Position numbers and translations under genes: made by a program. 64,000 nt of DNA, taken from assembly GCF_028290435.1 (NCBI RefSeq), contig NZ_JAQGJV010000015.1:1-64000 (forward strand), written 5' to 3'. Every line of letters starts with the position of its first letter. Positions within the stretch are counted from its first letter, which is position 1. The notes below the pieces were generated by a model, which was given only the letters and a program-made list of their open reading frames with translations, had not been told where the DNA came from and did not search any database. This stretch comes from Devosia sp. GTDB taxonomy: Bacteria; Pseudomonadota; Alphaproteobacteria; Rhizobiales; Devosiaceae. Below are positions 8,887-18,821 of this stretch, piece after piece.

Positions 8887-9906
8887 GTGACGATCCAGAG
8901 GAACTGGCAAGAACTGATTAAGCCGACCAAGCTGGAGATTGTTTCGGGCAGCGATAACGCGCGCGTGGCCTCGGTTGTTGCCGAGCCGCTTGAGCGCGGT
9001 TACGGGCTTACCCTGGGTAACGCTCTTCGTCGCGTGCTGCTGTCGTCGCTTCAGGGCGCCGCAGTGACTGCAATCCAGATTGACGGCATCTTGCATGAAT
9101 TCTCGTCGCTTCCGGGCGTGCGTGAAGACATGACCGATCTCGTGCTCAACGTGAAAGAAATCGCGTTGAAGATGGGCGGCGAAGGCCCCAAGCGCCTGCA
9201 GCTCTCCAAATCCGGCCCCGCGGCCGTGACTGCCGGCGACATCAAGGTCACCGGCGACATCGAAGTGCTGAACCCTGAGCTCGTCATCTGTCATCTTGAT
9301 GACGGCGCCGAGATCAATATCGAGTTTACGGTCGACACCGGCAAGGGCTACGTCCCGGCCGACAAGAACCGTCCGGAAGACGCTCCGATCGGCTATATCC
9401 CGGTCGATGCGTTGTTCTCGCCGGTTCGCCGCGTTTCCTACAAGGTCGATGCGACCCGTGCGGGTGAGAGCCTGGACAAGGACAAGCTGACCCTGCAGGT
9501 CGAAACCAATGGCGCAATCTCGCCGGATGACGCCGTGGCTTATGCTGCGCGTATCCTGCAGGACCAGCTGTCGGTGTTCGTGAACTTCGAAGAGCCCAGC
9601 AAGGAAAAGACGCAGGATTCCGTTCCGGAACTGGCGTTCAACCCGGCACTGCTCAAGAAGGTCGACGAGCTCGAGCTTTCGGTGCGTTCGGCCAATTGCC
9701 TCAAGAACGACAACATCGTCTATATCGGCGACCTGATCCAGAAGACGGAAGCCGAGATGCTGCGGACCCCGAATTTCGGCCGCAAGTCGCTCAACGAAAT
9801 CAAAGAAGTGCTCGCGCAGATGGGCCTTCATCTCGGAATGGACGTTGCCAATTGGCCACCCGAGAATATCGATGACCTCGCCAAGCGCTACGAAGATCAT
9901 TATTGA
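8887..9906 (+). CDS. rpoA: DNA-directed RNA polymerase subunit alpha
   Basis: Assembly and regulator-contact subunit of RNA polymerase. I place the start at GTG 8887 ([18 protein letters not shown]), giving 339 residues, the normal alphaproteobacterial length; the ORF-track start at 8752 lies inside rpsK and is a frame extension. The N-terminal dimerisation domain covers about residues 1-235, followed by a linker and the C-terminal domain with [14 protein letters not shown], which carries the DNA- and activator-contact residues. Confidence 0.97.
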   Translation: MTIQRNWQELIKPTKLEIVSGSDNARVASVVAEPLERGYGLTLGNALRRVLLSSLQGAAVTAIQIDGILHEFSSLPGVREDMTDLVLNVKEIALKMGGEGPKRLQLSKSGPAAVTAGDIKVTGDIEVLNPELVICHLDDGAEINIEFTVDTGKGYVPADKNRPEDAPIGYIPVDALFSPVRRVSYKVDATRAGESLDKDKLTLQVETNGAISPDDAVAYAARILQDQLSVFVNFEEPSKEKTQDSVPELAFNPALLKKVDELELSVRSANCLKNDNIVYIGDLIQKTEAEMLRTPNFGRKSLNEIKEVLAQMGLHLGMDVANWPPENIDDLAKRYEDHY

Positions 9907-9938
9907 TCCCGCGCTGCCAAGCACTTTAGGAGACAACC

Positions 9939-10367
9939 ATGCGCCACGGTAATTCAGGCCGCAAACTTAACCGGACTGCCAGCCATCGCAAGGCAATGTT
10001 CGCCAATATGTCCGCCGCGCTGATCAAGCACGAGCAGATCGTCACGACCTTGCCCAAGGCCAAGGAACTGCGTCCGATCGTCGAGAAGCTGATCACGCTG
10101 GGCAAGCGCGGCGACCTGCATGCTCGCCGCCAGGCCATCGCGCAGATGCGCGATGAGGGCCAGGTGGCCAAGCTGTTCGCAGTCCTCGGGCCGCGCTACC
10201 AGGAACGTCAGGGCGGCTATATCCGTATCCTGAAGGCCGGTTTCCGCTACGGCGACAACGCGCCGCTGGCAGTGATCGAGTTCGTCGATCGCGACGTCAA
10301 TGCCAAGGGCCTCGATAGCGGTCCAGTGTTCACGCGCGAAGACGAAGACGAGTCCGTCGCAGCGTAA
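9939..10367 (+). CDS. rplQ: 50S ribosomal protein L17
   Basis: Large-subunit protein L17 near the tunnel exit. The product is 142 residues: [20 protein letters not shown] at the start and the conserved [18 protein letters not shown] region. The roughly 20-residue acidic tail ([10 protein letters not shown]) is a common alphaproteobacterial extension. Last gene of the ribosomal operon; a terminator follows 30 bases later. Confidence 0.97.
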   Translation: MRHGNSGRKLNRTASHRKAMFANMSAALIKHEQIVTTLPKAKELRPIVEKLITLGKRGDLHARRQAIAQMRDEGQVAKLFAVLGPRYQERQGGYIRILKAGFRYGDNAPLAVIEFVDRDVNAKGLDSGPVFTREDEDESVAA

Positions 10368-10397
10368 GACTGCTTCGACTTGACGGAATGATTTTGG

Positions 10398-10428
10398 GCG
10401 GCCACGGATAATCCGCGGCCGCTTTTTG
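10398..10428 (+). terminator. Rho-independent terminator after rplQ
   Basis: GCGGCCACGGAT pairs with ATCCGCGGCCGC (one A-C mismatch), followed immediately by TTTTT. It closes the ribosomal protein operon. Confidence 0.85.
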
Positions 10429-10461
10429 TTGTGCTTGGCCATCATTGCTTTGGGGGATGCG

Positions 10462-11501
10462 ATGGCGGGCAAAGGACTGGTTCTGGTCACGGGCGCGAGC
10501 GGGTTTGTTGGCAAATGGACCGTGATCGAACTTCTCCGCGCCGGCCATTCGGTGCGCGGCACTGTTCGGTCGGCCGCAAAGGCCGAGGCCGTGCGCAGGG
10601 CGGCGGCCCGGGCGCTGGGCGGCGACGATCGGCTACAATTTTGCACATGTGATCTGATGGACGATGCGGGCTGGGCCGATGCCATGGTGGGCGTCGACGC
10701 GGTAATGCATGTGGCGGCGCAAATCCTCGCCATCGAGCCCAGGGATCCCAATGTGGTGATCGGGCCGGCGGTCGGAGGCACGCGCCGGGTGCTGCGCTTC
10801 GCGGCCGAGGCCGGGATCAAGCGGGTGATCCTGACCTCGTCGATCGCCACGGTCGGCTACGGGCAGGGCCACACCAGCGGCAAGCGCATCTATACCGAAG
10901 AGCATTTCACCAAACTTGAGGGCATGAAGTTTACCTGGGCCTATTGCATCGGCAAGACCAGGGCCGAGCAGGTGGCCTGGGCGTTCGCCAAGGAAAAGGG
11001 CCTTGAGCTGACCACGATCCATCCCGGCGCCATTCTTGGACCAGCAGTTGATGACGACGCCAGCATCTCGCTGGGGATGGTCTCGGGGCTGCTGGAAGGC
11101 ACGACACCGGCCATGCCCAGCAATGGATTCCCATCGTCGATGTGCGCGACGTGGCGGCAATGCATGTGGCTGCGCTGGAGCGACCGGATTCGGCGGGACA
11201 GCGCTACCTCGCCACCTCGGATTATGTCCCGTTTCCCGAAGTCGCCAATATCCTGCGCGCGGCGTATCCAGAGCGGTTGGTCACGTCCAAGTCCGTGCCA
11301 GACTGGATCATCAAGCTGCTCGCCTGCTTTGGTGGGCCGACCCGGCAGATCATCAACGACATCGGCAACGAGAAGCACTTTGACCGCAGCAAGGGCGAGA
11401 TGCTGCTCGGCCGGGCCTTCATTTCGGGCAAGGAGGCCATTCTGGCGAGCGCGGAAAGTTTGATCGCGCTCAATCTGCTAAAGCCTAAACGCCAGCGTTA
11501 G
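10462..11501 (+). pseudogene. NAD-dependent epimerase/dihydroflavonol-reductase-like protein, frameshifted
   Basis: Extended short-chain dehydrogenase family. The first part has the nucleotide-binding motif VTGASGFVGKW and a catalytic YCIGK (YxxxK) motif. Reading is normal until about 11120, where the ORF-track frame starting at 10426 turns into nonsense and the expected continuation WIPIVDVRDVAAMHVAALE appears one base back, in the frame of ORF 11142-11501. This fits a single-base deletion near 11121-11128. Start chosen at ATG 10462 behind GGGGGATGCG. It may be a true pseudogene, a sequencing error, or much less likely a programmed -1 shift. Confidence 0.8.
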
Positions 11502-11704
11502 TCGGCGTTCCCGCAGTCCCGCGCGGCGTCGGCGAATGTGCCAAAGCGCCATGTCCCGCATCCCTGAATCTTGAAGTTTCCGTGTTTGAGACGTTGCTCG
11601 GCGTGGTTTCCAGTGAAGGCTTTTGAGGCGATGTATTGGGGTTGACCTTCCCATGATTGGAACGCCCACCCTCATGGAATCGTCGAACCTCAATGGAACA
11701 TTTC

Positions 11705-13114
11705 ATGTCTACAGCAACGAAGACCTATGCCCGCAGAACCCGATGGTGGGCGCTTGGCCTCATCGCCACTGCACAGTTCATGGTTATCATGGACACCTCG
11801 ATCATCGGCGTCGCACTGCCTCAGATGCAGGCTGATCTCGGTTTCACACAGCACAACCTGTCCTGGGTCTTTAACGCCTACGTGGTCGTTTTTGGTGGCC
11901 TGCTTCTGCTTGGAGGTCGCATGTCCGACCTGTTCGGTGCGCGGAAAATGTTCGGTGGCGGCTGGTTCATCCTGCTCGTAGGCTCGCTGGTTGCGGGTCT
12001 CGCCGGCAATGTCGGGGTCGAACTCGCTGGCCGTGCGGTCCAGGGTATCGGCGCTGCCTTGATCGCACCATCAGCGCTTACCTTGCTGATGATGCTGTTT
12101 GGCGCCAACCCCAAGGAATTGACCAGGGCGCTTGCGCTCTACGGCGCAGCGGCGCCGGCCGGCGGCACTGCGGGCGTGTTTCTCGGCGGCGTGATCACCG
12201 AGTACATCTCGTGGCCGTGGGTGTTTTTCATCAACATACCGATCGCGGTTATCGCCATCATTGGCGCAAGGGTGCTGATGCCAGCGGGGACGAGGAACGG
12301 CCGTGGGTCGATCGACATCTTCGGAGCGCTCACGGTGACCCTTGGTCTCGGCGCTGCTGTCTATGGCGTCGTCCGGGCCCCAGAGGTGGGTTGGGGATCG
12401 GGCGAGACCTGGATCGCCTTGGGTATCGCTGCCGTCTTGCTCATTGCGTTCGTGATCGCCCAGACTGTCCGGCGCGAGCCGCTGATGCGGCTGTCGATCC
12501 TGGGCACGCCGAACCTTGGGGCGGCGAACCTGGCACAGATGTTGCTCGCCGGCGCGTGGATTCCGATGTGGTTTTTCCTCAACCTCTACCTTCAGCAGGT
12601 CTTGGGCTACACGGCATTTCCGTCCGGAGCGGCGCTGTTGCCGATGACGATCCTGACCATGATCGCGATGGTGGTGCTAGCGCCATGGGTGATAGCGCGT
12701 TTTGGAACCAAGACGCCGATCGTTGTCGGCTTGTTGCTGCTGGCACTCGGCATGGGCTGGCTGTCACTGGTTCAACCAGATGGAAACTACTGGGTCGATG
12801 TTCTCCCGGCCTCCCTGTTGGCAGCGCTCGGTATGTCGCTGGCCTTTATCCCTTCGCTCGGCACCGCGATCTCGGCGGCACGGCCGGAAGAGGGCGGGTT
12901 GGCTGCCGGCATCGTCAACACCAGCTATCAGGTTGGTTCCGCCTTGGGGCTGGCCGCGATGACGGCGGTTGCTGCCGCTTACGGTGCCGATCAACTCGGA
13001 AATGCGGCCGCGCTCACCAATGGGTTCTCGACCGCCTTCCTCGGCGCAGGCGGGATCGCGCTTGTCGGCGCCATTCTGGCGCTGCTCACGATACGATCCC
13101 GACCGATTGCCTGA
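11705..13114 (+). CDS. MFS drug exporter, DHA2 (EmrB/QacA-like) family
   Basis: Proton-driven multidrug exporter of the inner membrane. The protein is about 469 residues from ATG 11705 (MSTATKTYARR; ATG 11693 is possible), with many hydrophobic segments, the DHA2 signature IMDTSIIGVALPQM in the first helix and motif A GGRMSDLFGARKM between helices 2 and 3. It has no adjacent membrane-fusion protein or regulator, unlike the emrAB operon at 41.7-44.5 kb. The substrate cannot be predicted. Confidence 0.88.
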   Translation: MSTATKTYARRTRWWALGLIATAQFMVIMDTSIIGVALPQMQADLGFTQHNLSWVFNAYVVVFGGLLLLGGRMSDLFGARKMFGGGWFILLVGSLVAGLAGNVGVELAGRAVQGIGAALIAPSALTLLMMLFGANPKELTRALALYGAAAPAGGTAGVFLGGVITEYISWPWVFFINIPIAVIAIIGARVLMPAGTRNGRGSIDIFGALTVTLGLGAAVYGVVRAPEVGWGSGETWIALGIAAVLLIAFVIAQTVRREPLMRLSILGTPNLGAANLAQMLLAGAWIPMWFFLNLYLQQVLGYTAFPSGAALLPMTILTMIAMVVLAPWVIARFGTKTPIVVGLLLLALGMGWLSLVQPDGNYWVDVLPASLLAALGMSLAFIPSLGTAISAARPEEGGLAAGIVNTSYQVGSALGLAAMTAVAAAYGADQLGNAAALTNGFSTAFLGAGGIALVGAILALLTIRSRPIA

Positions 13115-13139
13115 CGTCTGGGCGCCAGATCGGTGTTCT

Positions 13140-13727
13140 CTAAAACGACCTCAATGGAAGACCTCGTGGCCCAGCGGCCATGAGGTCTTTACGATTGAGG
13201 CCCCAAGCCGTGTAGGCGGCCTGGAGTTCTTTCATTGAATCGAACTGAACCATGGGAAGACCGGTGGCGCGCAACAGAGCGATGTCGCGTTGGCGCTTGC
13301 GCGGCTGCTCGATGAGAATGAAGTTGATCATATCCCATTTGAGGCTGTCCTGGGCGCCGGCTAGCATGCCGTGGCGTTCCTGCTCGAACAGGGTGCGACG
13401 CAGATAGCGGCCGAACGCCGTCCAGCGATCGGTGCCGAGCAGGATGATGCCGGTGGCGCGGGTCACGCGCTGCTGCAGCAGGCTCATGTAGTTGCCCTCG
13501 ATCACCCAGCGCTCTGTTTCTATCGCTTCGGCATGGGCGGCTTCGAATTCCGATTGCGGACGCATGACCCAGTCGGTGTGCGGCTGGTGGCGCAGGATAT
13601 CGAGGAAGATTGCTTCGGCGCCGATATGGGCAGCGATGGCGGCAGTCAGGGTCGATTTGCCGGCATTGGATGGGCCGCAGACGCAGATACGCGGCCCGAA
13701 GCTTTCGAGAGGCGGGACAGTGAGCAT
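13140..13727 (-). CDS. P-loop NTPase, AAA / small-kinase-like, function unknown
   Basis: A 195-residue soluble protein with Walker A GPSNAGKST at residues 18-26 and an ERWVIEGNY segment as in the 'topology modulation protein/FlaR' or adenylate-kinase-like family, where the second acidic site contacts the nucleotide. The substrate is not known. The gene converges on the MFS gene upstream; its last codons lie within an AAGACCTC...GAGGTCTT hairpin (13158-13189). Family-level call only. Confidence 0.65.
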   Translation of the reverse strand: MLTVPPLESFGPRICVCGPSNAGKSTLTAAIAAHIGAEAIFLDILRHQPHTDWVMRPQSEFEAAHAEAIETERWVIEGNYMSLLQQRVTRATGIILLGTDRWTAFGRYLRRTLFEQERHGMLAGAQDSLKWDMINFILIEQPRKRQRDIALLRATGLPMVQFDSMKELQAAYTAWGLNRKDLMAAGPRGLPLRSF

Positions 13728-13881
13728 TTTCAGTTCCGATATGTTTGAGGGGATCGGGGTGGAAAAGGCGAATAATGGTCGGCGGAGGCACCAATGAAAA
13801 AGGCCGCTCCCTTAGGAGCAGCCCATATTCGGATTGGGGACGGGCGCTATAGGCCCGAACAGCTATGCTGGCAAGCCGAGC

Positions 13882-15069
13882 TTACTCCGGCTGCACGTCC
13901 TTGCCGGTATAGACCTCGTCGACCCAGAACTGGTCGCGGCGGTCGAAGCCGTTGAACGGGGTCAGCGAGGCCTGGGTGTAGGCGCCCATCAGGCCGAACT
14001 CGATCCAGTCGTCCTCATCGATATCGGACGGCAAGGTGAAGGTCTGCGGCAGCACGTCATAGCTGTCGCAGGTGGGGCCCCAGACAGTGAATTCGGAGAA
14101 TTCGGCGTCATTGTCATGCACGCGGGCGCCGCGCCAGACGCGGACCGGCGGGGTGAAGTGCATGAACTTGACTTCCATCAAGCTGCCATAGGCCCCGTCA
14201 TTGACATAGACCGACTGGCCGCCACGCTGATGCTTTACGCGCAGCAACAGCGATGTGGACGAGGTCACGAGGGCACGGCCGGGCTCGATGATCAGCTCGG
14301 GCTTGCGCTTTTCGCCGAAGTGATCGTTGACGGCGGTCGCGATGGTTTCGAAGTAATAGTCCATCGGCGGGGCTTCGCTGGTCGGGTAGGGGGCCGGATA
14401 GCCGCCGCCGATATTGAGGCGCTTCAGCTCGATGCCGGCTTCCTCGACGATGCGGGCGGCCGCGGCGATATGGCGCTCATAGGCATAGGCGTCTTCGCAC
14501 TGGCTACCGACGTGGAAGCAGAGGCTGGGCGTGTAGCCCATCTGGTCGACCATGGTGGCGATTTCGGCCGCGCCCTGTTCCATGACGCCAAACTTGATGC
14601 CGAAATCGTAGGATTTCAGCGCCTTGCCGGCCTTGAAACGGGTGGTGACCTCGACATCGCGCGAGGGCGAGACCACGGCGGCGAGCTGGTCGAGCTGCTG
14701 GGGATGGTCGATGGTGAAGGAGCGGACGCCGAACTCTTCATAAGCGCGGGCGATCTCGCGCTTGTTCTTGATCGGGTTGTTGTAATGCATCACGGCGCCG
14801 GGCGCGTTGTCGCGCACCAGTTCCATTTCGGTATTGGAGGCGACGTCGAAGGCCTTGAGGCCTTCGCGGTGCAGCTGGGCGATGATGTGGGGCGAGGGAT
14901 TGCATTTGACGGCATAGGTCAGCAGCCCGTCAAAACCCTTCTTGAAGACCTTTGTGGCCTTGTGCAGCTCACGTTCGGAGAACAGGAAGGCCGGGAAATC
15001 CGGGGCTTCCGCCGCGATCAGGGCGGAGGTGTTCGGGAACACGTGGTTCGGCTCGTCTGTCATGGACAT
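13882..15069 (-). CDS. Ornithine/lysine decarboxylase, PLP fold-type III
   Basis: Decarboxylates ornithine (and possibly lysine or diaminopimelate) to a polyamine precursor such as putrescine. Start chosen at 15069 (MSMTDEPNHV) behind an AAAGG site; the ORF track extends 19 codons further upstream. The product has 395 residues. Visible are the PLP-lysine motif YAVKCNP (about K55), HVGSQ, the phosphate-binding IGGGYPAPY, IIEPGRALV, and the second-subunit active-site motif WGPTCDSYD. Whether the main substrate is ornithine or lysine cannot be decided by eye. Confidence 0.9.
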   Translation of the reverse strand: MSMTDEPNHVFPNTSALIAAEAPDFPAFLFSERELHKATKVFKKGFDGLLTYAVKCNPSPHIIAQLHREGLKAFDVASNTEMELVRDNAPGAVMHYNNPIKNKREIARAYEEFGVRSFTIDHPQQLDQLAAVVSPSRDVEVTTRFKAGKALKSYDFGIKFGVMEQGAAEIATMVDQMGYTPSLCFHVGSQCEDAYAYERHIAAAARIVEEAGIELKRLNIGGGYPAPYPTSEAPPMDYYFETIATAVNDHFGEKRKPELIIEPGRALVTSSTSLLLRVKHQRGGQSVYVNDGAYGSLMEVKFMHFTPPVRVWRGARVHDNDAEFSEFTVWGPTCDSYDVLPQTFTLPSDIDEDDWIEFGLMGAYTQASLTPFNGFDRRDQFWVDEVYTGKDVQPE

Positions 15070-15265
15070 CTTGCCTTTCTGGGGCTGCAAAAAGCGGTGA
15101 GAAGAGCGCTGCATATAGGGCCGCATGCCCCCTCACGCAAACGTTTATTTATGACGATTTTGTAGGGTTCGAATGACACCTTAATGGCGCCGGAATCGGG
15201 GCGTTCTGCTGCGGAAATGTTAGCGTTCGGTTGCCCCCGAACGTATCAATCCGGAGGTTGGTCCG

Positions 15266-16723
15266 ATGACACCGCGCAGTTTGGCTTTGGCAATTGGCGC
15301 TCTTGCAGTTCTGGCTATTGGTGGCACGCTGGCGCTGGTACCGCTGACCACGCGCAACGAGACCCTGGCGGCAGCCATAGCACCGGACGTGGCGGTTCCG
15401 TCCAGCGATACGCAGGTCAAACTGAGCTTCGCGCCGGTGGTCAAGGCCGTGGCGCCGTCGGTGGTCAATGTCTATGCGACCACGATCGAGCAGCAATCCA
15501 GTTCGCCCTTTGCTAATGATCCGTTCTTCCAGCGGTTTTTCGGCGGGCAGGGCCAGTTCCAGTCGCGGCCGCGGGAGTCCCAATCGCTGGGCTCCGGAGT
15601 GATCGTGGATGCCTCCGGCATGATCCTGACCAACCGTCACGTGATCGAGGGGGCGACCGATGTGCGCATCGCGCTGTCGGATGGCCGGGAGTTCGCGGTC
15701 GACGTGGCGGTCGAGGATGCGCAGACGGACCTGGCTGTGCTCAAGATCCGCGATCCCAAGGGCGCGACTTTCCCGGCGATCACTTTCGCCGATTCCGATG
15801 CGCTGCAGGTCGGCGACCTGGTGCTGGCGATCGGCAATCCGTTCGGGGTGGGCCAGACGGTCACCAGCGGCATAGTCTCGGGTCTGGCGCGCACCGGAGT
15901 GGAAAGCTCGGACTACGAGTTCTTCATCCAGACCGACGCCGCGATCAATCCGGGCAATTCGGGTGGAGCGCTGGTCGATCTGGACGGACATCTGGTGGGC
16001 ATCAATACGGCGATCTATTCGCAAACCGGCGGTTCGGTGGGGATCGGCTTTGCCATCCCGGCCAATATGGCGCGGCTGGTTGCTGATGCCGGGGTCCGCG
16101 GCGGCGCGATCGTGCGGCCGTGGTTCGGCGCCAAGATGCAGGCGGTCAATTCCGATATCGCCAGCAGCCTGGGCATGGTGGCGCCGCATGGTGCGCTGAT
16201 CACCGAGGTGGCGCCGGATGGGCCTGCGGCCAAGGCCGGGTTTGCCTCGGGCGATGTGATCCTGTCGGTCGATGGCGTGGCGATCGACGATCCCAGCGCC
16301 TTCAACTTCCGGCTGGCCACCAAGCCCATCGGCAAGGCCACGACATTGCAACGGCTGCGCAGCAGCAAGACTGACGACGTGCCGTTCAATGTCGAGGCTG
16401 CGCCGGTGCCGACGCCGGATATGCTGGCGACCATCAATGGCGATTCACGGTTTTCGGGCACCACAGTGCGGCAGATCACGCCGGACCTCGCCGAGGCCAA
16501 GGGGCTGCCTTACGACGCCAAGGGCGTGATCGTGACTGTGGTGGCGAAGGGGTCGCCGGCGGACCAGATGGGCCTGCAGGTTGACGATGTCCTGATGACG
16601 CTGAACGATGCGGCGATGGATACGGCCAAGACCTTCGAGCAGACCGCGTCCCAGCGCGTGCGCACATGGCAGGTGACGTTGGAGCGTAGCGGGCAGGTGT
16701 TGCGCAGCATTGTGAGTGGCTAG
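15266..16723 (+). CDS. Periplasmic serine protease/chaperone, HtrA (DegP/DegQ) family
   Basis: Quality-control endopeptidase of the cell envelope. An N-terminal hydrophobic segment (about residues 5-27) acts as signal or anchor. The trypsin-like domain has the triad His125 (TNRHVIEG), Asp155 (QTDLAVL) and Ser232 (NPGNSGGAL). Two PDZ domains follow, about residues 265-365 and 385-480. Length 485 is normal for the family. It is divergent from the decarboxylase gene. The 781-base gap after it holds only palindromic elements. Confidence 0.93.
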   Translation: MTPRSLALAIGALAVLAIGGTLALVPLTTRNETLAAAIAPDVAVPSSDTQVKLSFAPVVKAVAPSVVNVYATTIEQQSSSPFANDPFFQRFFGGQGQFQSRPRESQSLGSGVIVDASGMILTNRHVIEGATDVRIALSDGREFAVDVAVEDAQTDLAVLKIRDPKGATFPAITFADSDALQVGDLVLAIGNPFGVGQTVTSGIVSGLARTGVESSDYEFFIQTDAAINPGNSGGALVDLDGHLVGINTAIYSQTGGSVGIGFAIPANMARLVADAGVRGGAIVRPWFGAKMQAVNSDIASSLGMVAPHGALITEVAPDGPAAKAGFASGDVILSVDGVAIDDPSAFNFRLATKPIGKATTLQRLRSSKTDDVPFNVEAAPVPTPDMLATINGDSRFSGTTVRQITPDLAEAKGLPYDAKGVIVTVVAKGSPADQMGLQVDDVLMTLNDAAMDTAKTFEQTASQRVRTWQVTLERSGQVLRSIVSG

Positions 16724-16749
16724 GCGGGCCTAGGCCGGCAGGCTGCTCT

Positions 16750-16889
16750 CGAACCCCCACCCAACCTCCCCGGAGTCTGCCGACGAGTAAGGGTGAATTG
16801 AGTTCAACAGCGTGAATTGAACTCCATCCCGCCCCGCGAGTGGAGCGGTCACCTCCCCCTTGATGGGGGAGGGCTAGGGTGGGGGTGTC
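16750..16889. repeat. Palindromic intergenic element, type C
   Basis: Outer arms AACCCCCACCC (near 16751) and GGGTGGGGGTG (near 16877) are complementary. Inside are an inverted repeat GAGTTCAA (16800-16807)/TTGAACTC (16817-16824) and a small palindrome CTCCCCCTTGATGGGGGAG. I recall similar CCCCCACCC...CATCAAGGGGGAGG sequences as dispersed repeats in other alphaproteobacteria; only one copy is in this window. Confidence 0.6.
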
Positions 16890-16940
16890 GTTTAGCCACA
16901 ATCCATCGGCGCCACCGTCCCCTCCCTTGCGGCACGTTCC

Positions 16941-17060
16941 GCCCCCACCCACTGTCCTTCCCGCGGGCTTGACCCGCGGGCCACGATCAGCGCGCACCAT
17001 GGCCAGTGTTTGCGGAGAGCGCCCCGCGGGTCAAGCCCGCGGGAAGAACCGTGGGGGTGG
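16941..17060. repeat. Palindromic element family A, copy 1
   Basis: Left arm TTCCCGCGGGCTTGACCCGC (from 16958) pairs with right arm GCGGGTCAAGCCCGCGGGAA (ending 17044), with a loop of about 40 bases. Outside the core, CCCCCACCCACTGTCC and its near-complement continue the stem. Related copies lie at about 38.3 and 58.9 kb. REP-like element. Confidence 0.75.
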
Positions 17061-17504
17061 AGTGCCTGGATGATCACAAGCCCATCTGACTTATCGGCGT
17101 TCCCCATCTTTTCCCCACCACCAATTCCAGCGCTATCCTCACCCCCGATATCTCCACAATGGCTGCGGGTTCGCGACGAACGGCCGTGGGGAGTTTGGTG
17201 GGAGGGGAATGCGGTCGCGCGATCCCTGGGCCAGCGCGACGTTCGTCTCCTGAGACAATGGAGGCCACGTTCGGGCGGCCAGAAACCCCATCGCATGCGG
17301 CGAGGCGCTGTCTCGCTTACTACAAAACCCATGAGGCACGTCCCGCCGCATGCCGCAGTCTTTCCAAAACCGTGAGCCGCTCGGGCCGCACGGCGTTTCG
17401 TCATGACCGCCGGTGAAACTTGCATCTCCGCTTTATCGGGGATCACTGCGAAGTTGACGCCCGAGAACGGTGTATGCGCTTGAGCAGTCTGATAGAATGC
17501 GGCC

Positions 17505-18821
17505 ATGACCGACCTGTTTTCCGCCGACCCCATCGATAGTGACACCGCGCGACCGCTGGCCGACCAATTGCGGCCGCGGGTACTGGATGAGGTGATCGGG
17601 CAGACCCATCTGTTGGGGCCCGATGGCACACTGCGGCGGATGATCGCTTCGGGGCGGCTGGGGTCGCTGATCCTGTGGGGACCGCCGGGCACCGGCAAGA
17701 CCACCGTGGCGCGGCTGCTGGCCGACCAGATCGGCTATCGGTTCGAGCAGATATCGGCGGTGTTTTCCGGCGTCGCCGATCTCAAAAAGGTGTTCGAGAA
17801 GGCGCGGTTCGAGCGGCTGTCAGGCCACAAGACGCTGCTGTTCGTCGATGAAATCCATCGGTTCAATCGAGCGCAGCAGGATGGCTTCCTGCCGGTGATG
17901 GAAGACGGCACCGTAGTGCTGGTGGGCGCGACGACAGAAAATCCGTCGTTCGAACTCAACGCCGCTTTGCTGTCGCGCAGTCAGGTTTTGCGGTTCGAGT
18001 CGTTGTCGCTGGAAGACCTGGGCCTGCTGGTCGAGCGGGCGGAGGAACTGACTGGCGAGGCGCTGCCACTCAACGATGAGGCGCGCGCAACGCTACTGAC
18101 ATTGGCCGATGGCGACGGCCGGGCGCTGCTGGGACTGGTCGAGGAAGTGCTGTCCTCCGCCAAGCCGGGCGAGGTGCTGGATGGGCAGGCGCTGCTGACC
18201 GTGGTGCAGCGCCGCGCGCCGATCTACGACAAGGCGCAGGACGGGCACTACAACCTGATTTCGGCCCTGCACAAGACGGTGCGCGGCTCGGACCCCGATG
18301 CGGCTCTCTATTACTTTGCGCGCATGCTCGATGCCGGTGAGGATCCGCTGTTCCTGGCCCGACGGCTGATCCGCATGGCGGTCGAGGATATTGGCTTGGC
18401 TGACCCCCAGGCCTTGCCGCAGGCCGTTGCCGGGCGAGACGCCTACCAGATGCTGGGATCGCCCGAGGGCGAGTTGGCGCTGGCGCAGGTTGTCGTCTAT
18501 CTGGCGCTCGCCCCCAAGTCGAACGCGGTCTACACCGCCTTCAAGGGCGCCACGAGTGTTGCCAAGGCGACGGGCTCGCCGATGCCGCCCATGGTCATCC
18601 TCAATGCGCCGACCAAGCTCATGAAGGGCTCTGGCTACGGCGACGGCTATCAATACGACCACGACACGCCAGAGGGTTTTTCGGGCCAGGAATACTTCCC
18701 CGAAAAGATCGGTCGCCAGAAATTCTACGAGCCGGTGGAGCGCGGATTCGAGCGGGAATATCGCAAGCGGATCGAATATTTCGAACGGTTGCGGGCGGAA
18801 AAGCGCGGCGGGGGCGAGTAA
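17505..18821 (+). CDS. rarA: Replication-associated recombination ATPase RarA (MgsA)
   Basis: AAA+ ATPase acting at stalled replication forks. The product is 438 residues: Walker A GPPGTGKTTVAR at about 59-70, Walker B LLFVDEIHRFN at about 111-121, sensor TTENPSFELN, then the clamp-loader-like and tetramerisation domains with YNLISALHKTVRGSDPDAALY. First gene of an overlapping operon: its stop shares one base with the crcB start (TAATG). Confidence 0.95.
   Translation: MTDLFSADPIDSDTARPLADQLRPRVLDEVIGQTHLLGPDGTLRRMIASGRLGSLILWGPPGTGKTTVARLLADQIGYRFEQISAVFSGVADLKKVFEKARFERLSGHKTLLFVDEIHRFNRAQQDGFLPVMEDGTVVLVGATTENPSFELNAALLSRSQVLRFESLSLEDLGLLVERAEELTGEALPLNDEARATLLTLADGDGRALLGLVEEVLSSAKPGEVLDGQALLTVVQRRAPIYDKAQDGHYNLISALHKTVRGSDPDAALYYFARMLDAGEDPLFLARRLIRMAVEDIGLADPQALPQAVAGRDAYQMLGSPEGELALAQVVVYLALAPKSNAVYTAFKGATSVAKATGSPMPPMVILNAPTKLMKGSGYGDGYQYDHDTPEGFSGQEYFPEKIGRQKFYEPVERGFEREYRKRIEYFERLRAEKRGGGE

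Larger units (their letters stand above)
16724..17504. other. 781-base intergenic region with palindromic elements, no supported gene
   Basis: Between htrA and rarA. It contains two palindromic elements (16750-16889 and 16941-17060, listed separately). The remaining 440 bases (17061-17504) show only GC-biased overlapping ORFs on both strands without a ribosome-binding site or recognisable domain. I looked for RNase P RNA and tmRNA signatures here and saw none. Confidence 0.6.

Noticed and set aside
11120-11131. Programmed -1 frameshift in the epimerase gene
   Set aside because: No slippery heptamer or downstream pseudoknot is evident; a simple base loss or sequencing error is more likely.
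13834-15165. Plus-strand ORF of 443 residues
   Set aside because: Antisense to the PLP decarboxylase, which has complete active-site motifs.
17061-17504. Possible structured RNA or degraded transposase between type-A palindrome and rarA
   Set aside because: No RNase P, tmRNA or SRP signatures; overlapping ORFs on both strands lack ribosome-binding sites and recognisable domains.
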